Source: an uncultured Pseudomonadota bacterium (GTDB lineage Bacteria > Pseudomonadota > Alphaproteobacteria > RF32 > CAG-239). From it: a DNA stretch of 64,000 nucleotides. This document shows positions 33,378-42,443 of this stretch, in pieces. The notes under the pieces were generated by a model, which saw only the letters and a list, made by a program, of their open reading frames with translations, was not told where the DNA came from and ran no database searches. Made by a program: the position numbers and the translations under genes. Where the stretch lies: NCBI GenBank assembly GCA_902763535.1, contig CACWSG010000003.1:1-64000 (forward strand). Direction: 5' to 3'. How positions within the stretch are numbered: position 1 is the stretch's first letter; each line of letters starts with the position of its first letter.

Positions 33378-34135
33378 TTGTTTTTTTCCTTTTTAGTTTC
33401 TTTAAATACTCCGCTGACGCGTCCTTTTTTATTGGAGAGTATTTTGCTGATTCCGGTATTAAGATTAGTTTCGGCTAAATCACCTTTTAAGATATTTCCT
33501 TTTTGATTGATGGTTATGTTATTAAAAAGTTTAACCAGCCGGTCATCGGCAAAATAAGTGCCGGAATCAGCGGTAATTTCACCATCTTTAGTGACTATTT
33601 TGACATTACCGGCAATGTCAACTTTACCAACAGCCAATTTTTCAGCCTTGTCCTTAACAAAATGAGCTGTCATTTTATCGGAAAAGATTTTATTTCCTCG
33701 TTTGTCGGTTGCTATGACATTGTTTTCGGCAACGGCTGTTTGCTTTGATTGCCAGTAGGTAATTGAGCCGGATGACGAAATTTCACCATCTGGTGTTTTG
33801 ATGCGAGCAGGTTTTCCGGTTAATACGGCAGAATCTGCTTTGACATCATAAATCATATCGTCGCCCCAAGCCTTAGTTTGATCTGAACTCATGACAACAT
33901 TTTGGTGAGCTTCAACCCGAGATATTTTGTTTTTGTTTTTGGCATCATAAAAACCTACCAATCGATGAGCTTTTATACTCATGTTTCCTTTTGATGCGAC
34001 AGCATTACCGATGGCAACCAATTTTTGTTCATGTTGATGATATTCTACCCGATTGTCAGCATTAAGCTTGATGTCTTCGGCTAAGGCCGGAGATATTAAC
34101 ATAACCATCAAGACAAACGATATTGAACGCAGCAT
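33374..34135 (-). CDS. lptA: LPS transport periplasmic protein LptA (OstA-like)
   Basis: 253 aa with a signal peptide (ISFVLMVMLISPALA) and an OstA/LptA beta-jellyroll repeat region: IKLNADNRVEYHQHEQKLVA, ISRVEAHQNVVM, VLTGKPARIKTPDG, KLFNNITINQKG. It forms the periplasmic bridge for LPS between LptC and LptD. Longer than the ~185-aa E. coli LptA, with a Lys-rich tail. Overlaps lptC by one base and lptB by four. Confidence 0.92.
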   Translation of the reverse strand: MLRSISFVLMVMLISPALAEDIKLNADNRVEYHQHEQKLVAIGNAVASKGNMSIKAHRLVGFYDAKNKNKISRVEAHQNVVMSSDQTKAWGDDMIYDVKADSAVLTGKPARIKTPDGEISSSGSITYWQSKQTAVAENNVIATDKRGNKIFSDKMTAHFVKDKAEKLAVGKVDIAGNVKIVTKDGEITADSGTYFADDRLVKLFNNITINQKGNILKGDLAETNLNTGISKILSNKKGRVSGVFKETKKEKNK

Positions 34136-34833
34136 TAATGTGATCCTTTTTTTAGGCTGTTTTCATCTATAATTATAGTCGTTTTGCCGGTAAAAACAAT
34201 AGTATGGCTATCAGCATGAATCTCCATTCCTTCAGAATTGAGATGTCCGAGAAAGCCATAGCCGACAACAGGTTGTTTGGAGAAACCTGAAGATGTCTTA
34301 AAATCATAGAAAAAATTGCGAGTGTCAATATTAAAACCTTTGCTGTAAAACAGTTCAACTTTGCGAGGAAGTTGCAGAGTTTCTTGTGCTTGATTGTATA
34401 TTCCGTTAGGAGAACCGGCATTAATCCATTCACCATTGGCAAGCGGAAATGATACTTTCGGCTTTATGATGTCATAAATTTTTGAGCCGGCTGCAGTTTC
34501 TTTGATTGTTTCAGCAGTAAAGTTATTAACGCGGCCTTTGGCATCAGTAACATATAAGGTAGTGTTTTCGGCGGACATTTTTTCAATATCGCCGTTAGGG
34601 ATAATTAAATCAATGGCTATTTCATTGATGTCTTTTTTCAGTGTCGGCAAAAACAAAAGCGATACACCGAGGATGGCGGCAAGCAACAGTAGCGATATTT
34701 TTATCAAAGCAATTTTGCGCGAATGGAGATAAGCCGAACGCTTGTATTCTTGTTCGGCCAAATCTCCATCTATAAATTTATCAATTTTACTGGTATTTGC
34801 CAAATTAATTAAGCGACTCCCGCGCGCAAACAA
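34135..34833 (-). CDS. lptC: LPS export protein LptC
   Basis: A bitopic inner-membrane protein of up to 232 aa. One membrane helix (roughly 45-66: IALIKISLLLLAAILGVSLLF) precedes a periplasmic LptC domain (YVTDAKGRVNNFTAETIKET through GMEIHADSHTIVFTGKTTI). It passes LPS from LptB2FG to LptA. The longest frame starts with TTG at 34833, overlapping kdsD by 25 bases; a TTG 11 codons later is also possible. Position between kdsD and lptA supports the call. Confidence 0.88.
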   Translation of the reverse strand: MFARGSRLINLANTSKIDKFIDGDLAEQEYKRSAYLHSRKIALIKISLLLLAAILGVSLLFLPTLKKDINEIAIDLIIPNGDIEKMSAENTTLYVTDAKGRVNNFTAETIKETAAGSKIYDIIKPKVSFPLANGEWINAGSPNGIYNQAQETLQLPRKVELFYSKGFNIDTRNFFYDFKTSSGFSKQPVVGYGFLGHLNSEGMEIHADSHTIVFTGKTTIIIDENSLKKGSH

Positions 34834-35774
34834 TCGTGAATATGGATGATACCAATCGGTTTGTCATTTTCAATAACAAACAATTGGGTAATTCCTTTGC
34901 CGGTATTGTTCATGGTGTTCAAGGCTTCAACAGCCAGCACATCCGGTGCAATGGTTTTGGGATTGTGAGTCATTACTTCAGATACTTTTTTGGTCAAGAC
35001 ATCAGGTTGTAAGCAACGACGCAAGTCACCATCAGTTATAATTCCTTTCAAGTATCCTGCATCATCAATAATTCCGACACAACCCAACATTTTAGAGGTC
35101 ATAACCAACAAAGCATCTTGCATGGAGGTTTCAGTTGAAACCAAAGGCATTTCATCACCTTTGTGCATAAGATCGGATACTTTGCGTAAAACGGCTCCGA
35201 GTTTTCCACCGGGATGGCGTTGTTTGTAGTCGGTTTTGCTGAAACCTTTGCGCTCCATCAAGGCAACAGCCAAAACATCGCCCATGGCGATGGTGGCGGT
35301 GGTTGAAGTGGTAGGAGCCAGTCCCAAGGGGCAGGCTTCGCCGGAATCGGGAAGTTTTAGCAATACATCACCGGCTTTGCCCAGTGAGCTGTCGGGATTT
35401 TTGGTTATGGCAATCAAGGGAATTCCGAAGCGTTTGCAATAAACAAGAATGTCGGAAAGTTCGCGAGACTCGCCGCCGTTTGATATAGCAATAACAGAAT
35501 CGTTTTGGGTCAGCATTCCTAAATCGCCATGACTGGCCTCGCCGGGGTGGACGAAGAAAGCCGGAGTTCCGGTGGAAGCAAAAGTAGCGGCAATTTTGTG
35601 AGCAATGTGGCCTGATTTGCCCATGCCGGTAACAATAACATATCCTTTGGTGTTCTGTAAGATATCTAATGCCTTGGATAGGTTTTCGTCAAACTCGGTT
35701 TTCATTAACTCAAGACCTTCTATTTCTTTGTCAATGGTGCGTTTTGCCGATGCAATATCATCTTGGTTATTCAT
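34809..35774 (-). CDS. kdsD: Arabinose-5-phosphate isomerase (KpsF/GutQ/KdsD)
   Basis: Interconverts ribulose-5-phosphate and arabinose-5-phosphate, the first step to the LPS sugar Kdo. 321 aa: SIS domain (about 35-180) with TGMGKSGHIAHKIAATFAS, HPGEASHGDLGML and AISNGGESRELSD, then two CBS domains (205-321) including GIITDGDLRRCL and IGIIHIHDCLRAGVA. ATG with TTTGGAGA upstream. First gene of the kdsD-lptC-lptA-lptB-rpoN group. Confidence 0.96.
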   Translation of the reverse strand: MNNQDDIASAKRTIDKEIEGLELMKTEFDENLSKALDILQNTKGYVIVTGMGKSGHIAHKIAATFASTGTPAFFVHPGEASHGDLGMLTQNDSVIAISNGGESRELSDILVYCKRFGIPLIAITKNPDSSLGKAGDVLLKLPDSGEACPLGLAPTTSTTATIAMGDVLAVALMERKGFSKTDYKQRHPGGKLGAVLRKVSDLMHKGDEMPLVSTETSMQDALLVMTSKMLGCVGIIDDAGYLKGIITDGDLRRCLQPDVLTKKVSEVMTHNPKTIAPDVLAVEALNTMNNTGKGITQLFVIENDKPIGIIHIHDCLRAGVA

Positions 35775-35894
35775 ATCAAAGTCTCCAAAAATTAATACTA
35801 TGTAGTGAGATTATGATTTTTAGGTTGTAAAGGCAAGTTGTTTTTCCACTTTATGCATTTTTTATAAAAATTAAAGAAAAGATTAAATAATTTC

Positions 35895-35923
35895 TTGACA
35901 TTAGAGAATAAAAACTTTTATAT
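35895..35923 (+). promoter_or_regulatory. Strong sigma-70-like promoter of secE-nusG
   Basis: Consensus TTGACA (35895-35900), 17-base spacer, TTATAT (35918-35923). The leader to the secE ATG is about 65 bases and contains a small hairpin (CGTG..CACG type around 35945-35965). No tRNA-Trp gene precedes secE here. Confidence 0.8.
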
Positions 35924-35996
35924 AGCTGATAAATCGGTGAAGCTGTGTTTTGATAAACACGGATAATTTTTTTAATGTTTAATAAGGTGATAGCTT

Positions 35997-36194
35997 ATGG
36001 CAAATGTTAATCCTTTACAGTTTTTCCGTCAGGTTAAACAGGAAGTTAAGAAAGTTACATGGCCTTCTAAAAAGGAGGTTGTTCAGAGTTTGGTTATGGT
36101 GATTGCTTTGGTTGCAATTGCTGCCACTTTCTTTTTTGTGGTTGATCAGGTTTTAAGCTGGATTGTTAAGTTGGTATTTTCTATTGGAGAATAG
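35997..36194 (+). CDS. secE: Preprotein translocase subunit SecE
   Basis: A 65-aa SecE of the short, single-helix type. PLQFFRQVKQEVKKVTWPSKKEV is the conserved amphipathic/hinge region and residues about 33-60 form the one membrane helix. It clamps SecY in the SecYEG channel. AAGGTGA precedes the ATG. Directly followed by nusG, the standard pairing. Confidence 0.97.
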   Translation: MANVNPLQFFRQVKQEVKKVTWPSKKEVVQSLVMVIALVAIAATFFFVVDQVLSWIVKLVFSIGE

Positions 36195-36199
36195 TTGAG

Positions 36200-36730
36200 A
36201 TGGATGCTCGTTGGTATGTTGTAAATGTTCATTCCGGTTGTGAGAAAAAAGTTGCTCAGTCAATCAAAGAGCAAGTTATGCTTAAAAAATGGGATGACAG
36301 AATTTTTGATATTTTAATTCCGATGGAAGAAGTTGTCGAAGTTAAAAAGGGACAAAAGGTTGCCAGTGAACGCAAGTTTTTCCCCGGATATATTTTGATT
36401 AATATGATAATGTCGGATGAAGCATGGCATTTAATCAAAAACAATCCTAATGTCAGCGGCTTTTTGGGTTCACGCAATAAACCTTATCCGGTTACTCAGG
36501 CAGAGGTTGACAGAATTATGACCCAGATGCAGGAAGGAGTTAAGAGCCCGCGTGAGGTGGTTAACTTTGAAATCGGCGAGCAGGTAAGGGTTTGTGACGG
36601 ACCGTTTGCTTCGTTTGTCGGTTTGGTAGAAGATGTTGATGTTGAAAAGGCCAGAGTTAAGGTTTCAGTATCGATATTCGGCAGAGCAACTCCGGTTGAA
36701 TTGGAATATGCTCAGGTGGAAAAAATATAA
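36200..36730 (+). CDS. nusG: Transcription termination/antitermination protein NusG
   Basis: 176 aa: NGN domain (1-115) with RWYVVNVHSGCEKKVAQ and FFPGYILINMIM, and a KOW domain (about 122-176) with VRVCDGPFASFVGLVEDVD. It binds RNA polymerase and couples transcription to Rho or ribosomal S10. Five bases after secE. Normally followed by rplK-rplA; here mscL follows, so the L11 operon is elsewhere. Confidence 0.98.
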   Translation: MDARWYVVNVHSGCEKKVAQSIKEQVMLKKWDDRIFDILIPMEEVVEVKKGQKVASERKFFPGYILINMIMSDEAWHLIKNNPNVSGFLGSRNKPYPVTQAEVDRIMTQMQEGVKSPREVVNFEIGEQVRVCDGPFASFVGLVEDVDVEKARVKVSVSIFGRATPVELEYAQVEKI

Positions 36731-36753
36731 TTAAAATATAAGGAGATGGACTA

Positions 36754-37257
36754 ATGTTTAAAGGCTTTTTAGGTGAGTTTAAAAAATTTGCAATGCGCGG
36801 TAATGTTATTGACATGGCTGTCGGTATCATTATCGGGGCTGCTTTTGGCAAAATTGTAGACTCGTTGGTTAAAGATGTTATTATGCCGCCTTTGGGTTTG
36901 TTGTTGGGTAAAGTTGATTTTACCAATATGTTTTTGGTTATGAAAGAGGGCGCTACTCCGGCTCCTTATAATTCATTGGCTGCTGCTCAAAATGCCGGTG
37001 CGGTTACTTGGAATTTCGGTTTGTTCATTAATGCGGTTATCAGCTTTTTGATTGTGGCTTTTGCGGTATTTTTGTTGATTAAGACCATTAACAAATTGCA
37101 AGAAAAGATGGAAAAGAAAGAGGCTAAGGAAGTTGCAGTTACAACCAAAACCTGCCCTTATTGCTGTTCTGAAATTCCGTTGAATGCGACTCGTTGTCCG
37201 CACTGCACATCAGAGTTGAAAGACAGTGCTAAAAAGAGTGTTGCTAAGAAAAAATAA
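36754..37257 (+). CDS. mscL: Large-conductance mechanosensitive channel MscL with C-terminal zinc ribbon
   Basis: An osmotic safety valve in the inner membrane. Residues 1-115 are standard Msc[21 protein letters not shown] (TM1), [14 protein letters not shown], a periplasmic loop, and TM2 (about 88-110). The usual cytoplasmic helix (111-125) is followed by an extra segment with Cys134, Cys137, Cys148 and Cys151 (CPYC...CPHC), a zinc-ribbon pattern, and a Lys-rich tail. Total 167 aa against ~136 in E. coli. AAGGAGATGG precedes the ATG. Zinc binding is inferred. Terminator follows. Confidence 0.95.
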   Translation: MFKGFLGEFKKFAMRGNVIDMAVGIIIGAAFGKIVDSLVKDVIMPPLGLLLGKVDFTNMFLVMKEGATPAPYNSLAAAQNAGAVTWNFGLFINAVISFLIVAFAVFLLIKTINKLQEKMEKKEAKEVAVTTKTCPYCCSEIPLNATRCPHCTSELKDSAKKSVAKKK

Positions 37258-37274
37258 TTTATTTGCGGCATTGC

Positions 37275-37309
37275 AAAGAGGAATGGTAAAAACATTCCTC
37301 TTTTTTTTT
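37275..37309 (+). terminator. Rho-independent terminator of mscL
   Basis: AAAGAGGAATG pairs with CATTCCTCTTT around a 7-base A-rich loop and runs into nine or more T. Confidence 0.95.
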
Positions 37310-37407
37310 GCTTAAAGGCTATAATTTTTTTGTTGCGATATAAAAATCAATGTTGTATAAAACCAAAGAATTAAAGTTAATTTTTGATATTGACTAGGAG
37401 ATTTTTT

Positions 37408-38163
37408 ATGTCAGGACATTCCCAATTTAAGAATATTATGTATCGCAAAGGCGCACAAGACGCCAAAAAAGCGAAAGTTTTTGCTAAATTAGCCAGAGAT
37501 ATTACCATTGCTGCCAAATCCGGTATGCCTGAGCCGGACAAAAACCCAAGATTGCGCTTGGCAATTGCAGCTGCCAGAGCTGAAAGTATGCCGAAAGACA
37601 ATATCGAACGCGCTATTGCCAAAGCAACTCAAACTGCCGGTGGTGATGATTATGTTGCAACTCGTTATGAGGGTTTCGGACCGGGGAAAGTTGCGGTTAT
37701 TGTTGAATGCTTAACCGATAACAAAAACCGCACAGCCGGCAATGTCAGAACTATTTTTGGCAAACGCGGCGGAGCTATGGGTGAGAGCGGTTCGGTTACT
37801 TTTAACTTTGAACGTATTGGGTTTATTCAATATCCCTTGGCAACTGCGGCGGCAGATGCTATGTTTGAAGCGGCACTGGAAGCAGGTGCCAATGATGTGG
37901 CAAGCGATGATGAGCATCATGATATTGAGACTTTGCCCGATGATTTGAATGTGGTTACCGAGAGTTTGGAAGCTAAATTCGGCACTCCGGCGGCATCAAG
38001 GTTGGAGTGGAAACCATTGGTTAAGACTGATATTACCGATTTGGAAACAGCCAAAAAGTTTTTGGATTTTGTTGATGCTATGGAAGATGATGATGATGTG
38101 CAACATGTATATCACAATGCCGAAATAGCTGAAGATGTTATGCAAAAATTAGCGGCTGAGTAG
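37408..38163 (+). CDS. YebC/TACO1 family protein
   Basis: 251 aa from ATG 37408 (TAGGAG upstream), beginning MSGHSQFKNIMYRKGAQDAKKAK, the family hallmark. The longer frame to 37384 is unlikely. KNPRLRLAIAAARAESMPKDNIERAI and the acidic C-terminal domain (FDAMEDDDDVQHVYHNAE-like) fit YebC. Family members act as translation factors relieving stalls or as DNA-binding regulators. Located just before ruvC, the common arrangement. Confidence 0.95.
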   Translation: MSGHSQFKNIMYRKGAQDAKKAKVFAKLARDITIAAKSGMPEPDKNPRLRLAIAAARAESMPKDNIERAIAKATQTAGGDDYVATRYEGFGPGKVAVIVECLTDNKNRTAGNVRTIFGKRGGAMGESGSVTFNFERIGFIQYPLATAAADAMFEAALEAGANDVASDDEHHDIETLPDDLNVVTESLEAKFGTPAASRLEWKPLVKTDITDLETAKKFLDFVDAMEDDDDVQHVYHNAEIAEDVMQKLAAE

Positions 38164-38180
38164 GGCGCTGATTACCTGTT

Positions 38181-38220
38181 ACAGCCGTTACGGACTAACA
38201 AATCCGTGGCGGCTGTTTTG
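38181..38220 (+). terminator. Possible weak terminator/attenuator between yebC and ruvC
   Basis: ACAGCCG..CGGA pairs with TCCG..CGGCTGT, with internal mismatches (TTA opposite TGG), followed by TTTTGTT. It may reduce read-through into ruvC. Confidence 0.45.
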
Positions 38221-38238
38221 TTAAAAAAGGAAAATTTT

Positions 38239-38724
38239 ATGCGAATATTGGGACTTGATCCGAGTTTATCGTCAACCGGTTGGGGAGTGATTGAGGCAGA
38301 AAGCAATCGCGTCAAATATGTGGCAGATGGTTTTATTCCCACCAATACAAAACTGCCGATTGAACAGCGCCTAAAAGAGATTAATGACGCTTTGCGTGAG
38401 GTGATTGAGACCTATCATCCTGATGAAGCGGCAATAGAGCAGGTGTTTTTAAACTCCAATCCGTCCTCAACCATGAAATTGAGTATGGCCAGAGGGGTAG
38501 TGATTATGACACCGGCGCAGTTTGGGCTGAGTGTTACGGAATATGAACCAAATAAGGTTAAAAAAGCCATTGTCGGAGTGGGTAAGGCTGAAAAATCGCA
38601 AGTTGAGGTAATGGTAAAGGTATTGCTTCCCGGGTGCAAACCAAAAAATAATGATTCATCTGATGCTTTGGCAATTGCCTTGTGCCATTTTCAATACCGC
38701 GGAGCCTATGGATTAAAAAAATAA
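38239..38724 (+). CDS. ruvC: Holliday junction resolvase RuvC
   Basis: 161 aa from ATG 38239 (AAGGAAAA upstream); an upstream in-frame extension to 38206 lies in the hairpin and is unlikely. The catalytic acid-rich core is visible: MRILGLDPSLSSTGWGV (Asp), DEAAIEQVFLNSNPSS (Glu), and SSDALAIALCHFQYRG (Asp). It cleaves Holliday junctions held by RuvAB. Part of ruvC-ruvA-ruvB. Confidence 0.97.
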   Translation: MRILGLDPSLSSTGWGVIEAESNRVKYVADGFIPTNTKLPIEQRLKEINDALREVIETYHPDEAAIEQVFLNSNPSSTMKLSMARGVVIMTPAQFGLSVTEYEPNKVKKAIVGVGKAEKSQVEVMVKVLLPGCKPKNNDSSDALAIALCHFQYRGAYGLKK

Positions 38725-38789
38725 TCCTCTTGTCGAAAGTTATTTTATTGTATAACTTAGAAGTATTAAAATTTAAAACAAAAGGTTAA

Positions 38790-39464
38790 ATGATGATTGC
38801 AAAGTTAAAGGGGTTGGTTGATTCAATCGGCGAAGACTGCTTGGTTTTGGATGTGAACGGAGTGGGCTATTTGGTGTATGCTTCGGCAAAAACTTTGGGC
38901 AGATTGATGGTTGAACAGCCGGTGGCATTGTTGATTGAAACAATAGTCAGAGAAGACAGTATAACTTTGTTCGGTTTTATGGATCCTTTGGAAAAAGAAT
39001 GGTTTAATACTTTAACCAAAGTGCAAGGTGTTGGGGCTAAGGTCGGTTTGAGCATATTGTCGGTATTGTCAACTCAGCAGTTGCGTCAGGCAGTGGCGGC
39101 TCAGGATAAAAATATGTTTACCATGGCAAGCGGGGTCGGACCAAAATTGGCAGCGCGAATTGTTACTGAGTTAAAAGATAAAATTGTGAGTGTTCCGACG
39201 GCAATTGTGTCTAAAGACTTAAAAGAGGCCGTGGCAGCAGCCGGTGAGGTTGCCGAAGATACGGATGTTAAAACTTTTGAAGATAATTTGGCGGCGCGCG
39301 ATGATGATCCGAGCAAAATAGAAGATGCTATTTCGGCCTTGGTAAATTTGGGCTATCAGAGGATTGATGCTTATAAGGCGGTTAATCAGGCTTCAATGCA
39401 ACAACCCGATGCCGATATGGGTGAGTTGATAAAATTAGCGTTAAAAGAGTTTGTAAAAGGATAA
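38790..39464 (+). CDS. ruvA: Holliday junction branch migration protein RuvA
   Basis: 224 aa. An OB-fold N-terminal domain (MIAKLKGLVDSIGEDCLVLDV), helix-hairpin-helix motifs (VQGVGAKVGLSILSVL and ASGVGPKLAARIVTELKDKI), an acidic flexible linker, and the RuvB-binding C-terminal domain (ISALVNLGYQRIDAYKAV). Two adjacent ATG codons (38790, 38793) could start it. Tetramers bind the four-way junction. Confidence 0.97.
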   Translation: MMIAKLKGLVDSIGEDCLVLDVNGVGYLVYASAKTLGRLMVEQPVALLIETIVREDSITLFGFMDPLEKEWFNTLTKVQGVGAKVGLSILSVLSTQQLRQAVAAQDKNMFTMASGVGPKLAARIVTELKDKIVSVPTAIVSKDLKEAVAAAGEVAEDTDVKTFEDNLAARDDDPSKIEDAISALVNLGYQRIDAYKAVNQASMQQPDADMGELIKLALKEFVKG

Positions 39465-39470
39465 TAGGTT

Positions 39471-40520
39471 ATGGACGAAAATCGAGTTGTCAGCCCTAAA
39501 CAGCAGGTCGAAGATGAAGCCGGTAATATGCCGGTTAATTTGCGACCTACATCATTGAGCGATTTTGTCGGGCAGACTCAAGTTTGTGAGAATTTGAAAG
39601 TCTTTATTGAAGCGGCCAAAGCAAGAGGTGAGGCGTTGGATCATGTTTTGCTGTTTGGTCCTCCGGGGCTGGGCAAGACTACCCTTGCTTCAATTGTGGC
39701 TCACGAATTGGGGGTGAATTTTAAGGCAACCTCGGCGCCGATGATTTCCAAATCGGGAGATTTGGCAGCAATTTTGACCAATTTGGAACGCAATGATGTT
39801 TTGTTTATTGATGAAATTCACCGTTTGAATCCGGCGATTGAAGAAGTGCTTTATTCGGCAATGGAGGATTTCCAGCTGGATTTGATTATCGGTGAGGGAC
39901 CAGCGGCGCGCTCGGTTAAGATTGATTTGCAGCCGTTTACTTTGGTGGGAGCTACTACAAGATCAGGTATGTTGTCAACACCGCTGCGCGAAAGATTCGG
40001 CATTCCGTTGCGTTTGGATTTTTATTCACCGGAAGAGTTGAAAAAAATTGTTTTGCGCGGGGCAAGATTGCTGGAAATGCCGCTTTCTGATATCGGAGCA
40101 TTGGAGATTGCCAAACGCTCGCGCGGAACACCGCGTGTGGCAGGAAGATTGTTGCGCCGTGTGCGCGACTTTGGAGCGGTTGCCAAGGCGCAAGAGATTG
40201 ATAATAAGGTAGCAGATGTGGCATTAAAGCGCTTAGATGTTGATAATTATGGCTTGGATGCTTTTGATCGGCGCTATTTGAATTGTATTTTGCAAAATTA
40301 CGGCGGTGGTCCGGTCGGAGCAGATACTTTGGCGGCGGCTTTGTCGGAAGAACGAGATACGATTGAAGAAGTGATTGAGCCGTTTTTGTTAAAATTGGGA
40401 TTTTTGCAACGCACACCGCGCGGCAGAGTTATATCTGATGCCGGATGTCAATATCTGGGATGTCCTCGCAAAAATATTAAAGAAGAAATTGCCAGACAGT
40501 TAGATTTGTTGGGAGAGTGA
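39471..40520 (+). CDS. ruvB: Holliday junction branch migration helicase RuvB
   Basis: 349-aa AAA+ motor. Walker [15 protein letters not shown], Walker [13 protein letters not shown], sensor 1 [11 protein letters not shown], arginine finger region [15 protein letters not shown], sensor 2 [16 protein letters not shown], and a winged-helix C-terminal domain ([16 protein letters not shown]). Six bases after ruvA; its stop overlaps the next gene's start. Confidence 0.98.
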   Translation: MDENRVVSPKQQVEDEAGNMPVNLRPTSLSDFVGQTQVCENLKVFIEAAKARGEALDHVLLFGPPGLGKTTLASIVAHELGVNFKATSAPMISKSGDLAAILTNLERNDVLFIDEIHRLNPAIEEVLYSAMEDFQLDLIIGEGPAARSVKIDLQPFTLVGATTRSGMLSTPLRERFGIPLRLDFYSPEELKKIVLRGARLLEMPLSDIGALEIAKRSRGTPRVAGRLLRRVRDFGAVAKAQEIDNKVADVALKRLDVDNYGLDAFDRRYLNCILQNYGGGPVGADTLAAALSEERDTIEEVIEPFLLKLGFLQRTPRGRVISDAGCQYLGCPRKNIKEEIARQLDLLGE

Positions 40521-40969
40521 AATTGATAGTAAAATCTTTGAATATGCCGACAGGGGAGATTATCGGCAAAGAGTTTTGGTTTCCGATCAGAGTGTATTGG
40601 GAAGATACGGATGCGGAAGGAATAGTGTATTTTGCTAATTATCTGAAGTTTGCCGAGCGAGCAAGAACAGAAATGCTGCGTTATTTGGGGTGTTGTCAGA
40701 GTGAAAATTTGACAGAGACGAAGGCAGGATTTGTGGTGCAGCATTGTGATGTTGATTATTTGGCGCCGGCTTATCTTGATGATGAGTTGTTGATCGGTTG
40801 CAGTGCGGTTAATATCGGAGGAGCCAGCGTTACTTTGCATCAGGAAATAAAACGCGGTAATGATGTGCTGACATTGGTTAATGTCAAAGCGGTTTATCTG
40901 GATATAGAAAACAAAAAACCGATTAGAATCCCTAAGGAAATAAAGCAACGGCTGGAGAGCATTTTGTAG
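40517..40969 (+). CDS. ybgC: YbgC-like acyl-CoA thioesterase (hotdog fold)
   Basis: 150 aa from GTG 40517, which overlaps the ruvB stop (GTGA). [30 protein letters not shown] has the 4HBT catalytic-site pattern with the Asp of DTDAxGxVYxxNY. Homologues sit at the head of tol-pal operons and are thought to act on phospholipid-related acyl-CoA. Here tolQ, tolR, tolA, tolB and pal do not follow; secY does. Confidence 0.92.
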   Translation: MKLIVKSLNMPTGEIIGKEFWFPIRVYWEDTDAEGIVYFANYLKFAERARTEMLRYLGCCQSENLTETKAGFVVQHCDVDYLAPAYLDDELLIGCSAVNIGGASVTLHQEIKRGNDVLTLVNVKAVYLDIENKKPIRIPKEIKQRLESIL

Positions 40970-40995
40970 ATGATGTAATAAGGCAAACAAATTAG

Positions 40996-41023
40996 TTGCA
41001 TAAAATTTTTTTTAGTGTATTAA
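40996..41023 (+). promoter_or_regulatory. Putative promoter of secY-adk
   Basis: TTGCAT (40996-41001), 16-base spacer, TATTAA (41018-41023), about 65 bases before the secY ATG. A small hairpin GCGCA/TGCGT follows in the leader (41037-41053). Plausible because secY is separated from the spc genes here. Confidence 0.5.
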
Positions 41024-41089
41024 GGTAGTAATATTGAGCGCAGTAGAGTGCGTAAGTTGAAAAATTAACAAATATAAGGATAACAGAAA

Positions 41090-42439
41090 ATGGTTTCATT
41101 AGCAGAAAAGATGGCGGCAAGCGTTGATATGTCGGTGTTTGGCAAAGCTGAAGAACTCAAGAAAAGATTGTGGTTTACGATTTTGGCTTTGATTGTGTTC
41201 AGAGTTGGTACTTTTATTCCGCTTCCGGGAATTGATCCGACAGTTGTTTCTGAGTTGTTTGCGCGCAATTCCAATGGCTTGTTGGGGATGTTTAATATGT
41301 TCGCCGGCGGTGCGTTAGAGCGTATGACAATTTTTGCTTTGAACATTATGCCTTATATCTCGGCTTCGATTATTGTTCAATTGGGGCAATCAATTATTCC
41401 CTCACTGCAGGCTTTGAAAAAAGAAGGCGAGGCCGGACATCGTAAGATTACCCAATATACACGCTATTTGACAGTGCTGATTACTATCATTCAAGGATAT
41501 GGTATTGCTGTTGGCTTGGAAAGTATGAGTAACTCTATGGGAGCTTCGGCGGTATTATTGCCGGGTGCGGTTTTCAAGTTTACAACAATCGTATCTTTGG
41601 TTGGTGGAACAATGTTCATCGTTTGGTTGGGTGAGCAAATTACTTCACGCGGTGTAGGTAACGGTTCATCTTTAATCATTACGGTAGGTATTATCGCCAA
41701 TATTCCGGCTGCCTTGGCTCAGACTTTTGAGTTGGGACGGGTTGGTTCAATGTCTGCCGGTGTGATTTTGATGTTGATGGTTATGGCAGTTGGATTGATT
41801 TATTTAATCGTATTGGTTGAGAGAGCTCAACGTAAAATCATTATTCAATATCCCAAGCGTCAAATGATGGGAAGAATGGGGTCGGCTGAAAGCTCGCATT
41901 TGCCGTTGAAGATTAATCCGACCGGTGTTATTCCGCCGATTTTCGCCAGCTCTTTATTGTTGTTGCCGATTACGGTGGCCAATCTGAGTGCGGAAAATGG
42001 TCCGGTTTGGGTGCAAACATTGTCACAAATGTTGGGACATGGTCAACCGTTGTATTTGGCCTTGTATGCTTTCTTGATTGCATTCTTTGCTTTCTTTTAT
42101 ACGGCAATTGTGTTCAATCCGGAAGAAACAGCCGATAATTTGAAAAAACACGGCGGATTTGTTGCCGGTATCAGACCGGGTAAAAATACTGCAGAGTATT
42201 TGGATTATGTCATTACTCGTTTGACTGTTTTAGGATCGGTTTATTTGGTCGGTTTATGCATTTTGCCTGAGATTTTGATTGCCAAGTTGTCTGTTCCGTT
42301 TGTGCTTGGCGGTACAACCTTGCTCATCGTGGTTCAAGTTACGATGGACTTTGTCGGACAAGTTCAATCTCATTTGATAGCTTATCAATACGAATCGTTG
42401 ATTCGTAAAGCTTCATTGGCAGGTAAGAGAAAGAAATAA
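41090..42439 (+). CDS. secY: Preprotein translocase subunit SecY
   Basis: The ten-helix channel protein of SecYEG, 449 aa. Motifs include FRVGTFIPLPGIDP, the plug-region segment NMFAGGALERMTIFALNIMP, QLGQSIIPSLQALKKEG, and the cytoplasmic segments KRQMMGRMGS and FVAGIRPGKNTAEYLDYV. RBS ATAAGGATAACA before the ATG. It heads a five-gene block secY-adk-rpsM-rpsK-rpoA, detached from rplO. Confidence 0.98.
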   Translation: MVSLAEKMAASVDMSVFGKAEELKKRLWFTILALIVFRVGTFIPLPGIDPTVVSELFARNSNGLLGMFNMFAGGALERMTIFALNIMPYISASIIVQLGQSIIPSLQALKKEGEAGHRKITQYTRYLTVLITIIQGYGIAVGLESMSNSMGASAVLLPGAVFKFTTIVSLVGGTMFIVWLGEQITSRGVGNGSSLIITVGIIANIPAALAQTFELGRVGSMSAGVILMLMVMAVGLIYLIVLVERAQRKIIIQYPKRQMMGRMGSAESSHLPLKINPTGVIPPIFASSLLLLPITVANLSAENGPVWVQTLSQMLGHGQPLYLALYAFLIAFFAFFYTAIVFNPEETADNLKKHGGFVAGIRPGKNTAEYLDYVITRLTVLGSVYLVGLCILPEILIAKLSVPFVLGGTTLLIVVQVTMDFVGQVQSHLIAYQYESLIRKASLAGKRKK

Positions 42440-42443
42440 ACTG

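Noticed and set aside
35800-35996. tRNA-Trp upstream of secE
   Set aside because: The region lacks cloverleaf pairing and a TTCGA arm; it holds only a promoter and a small hairpin.
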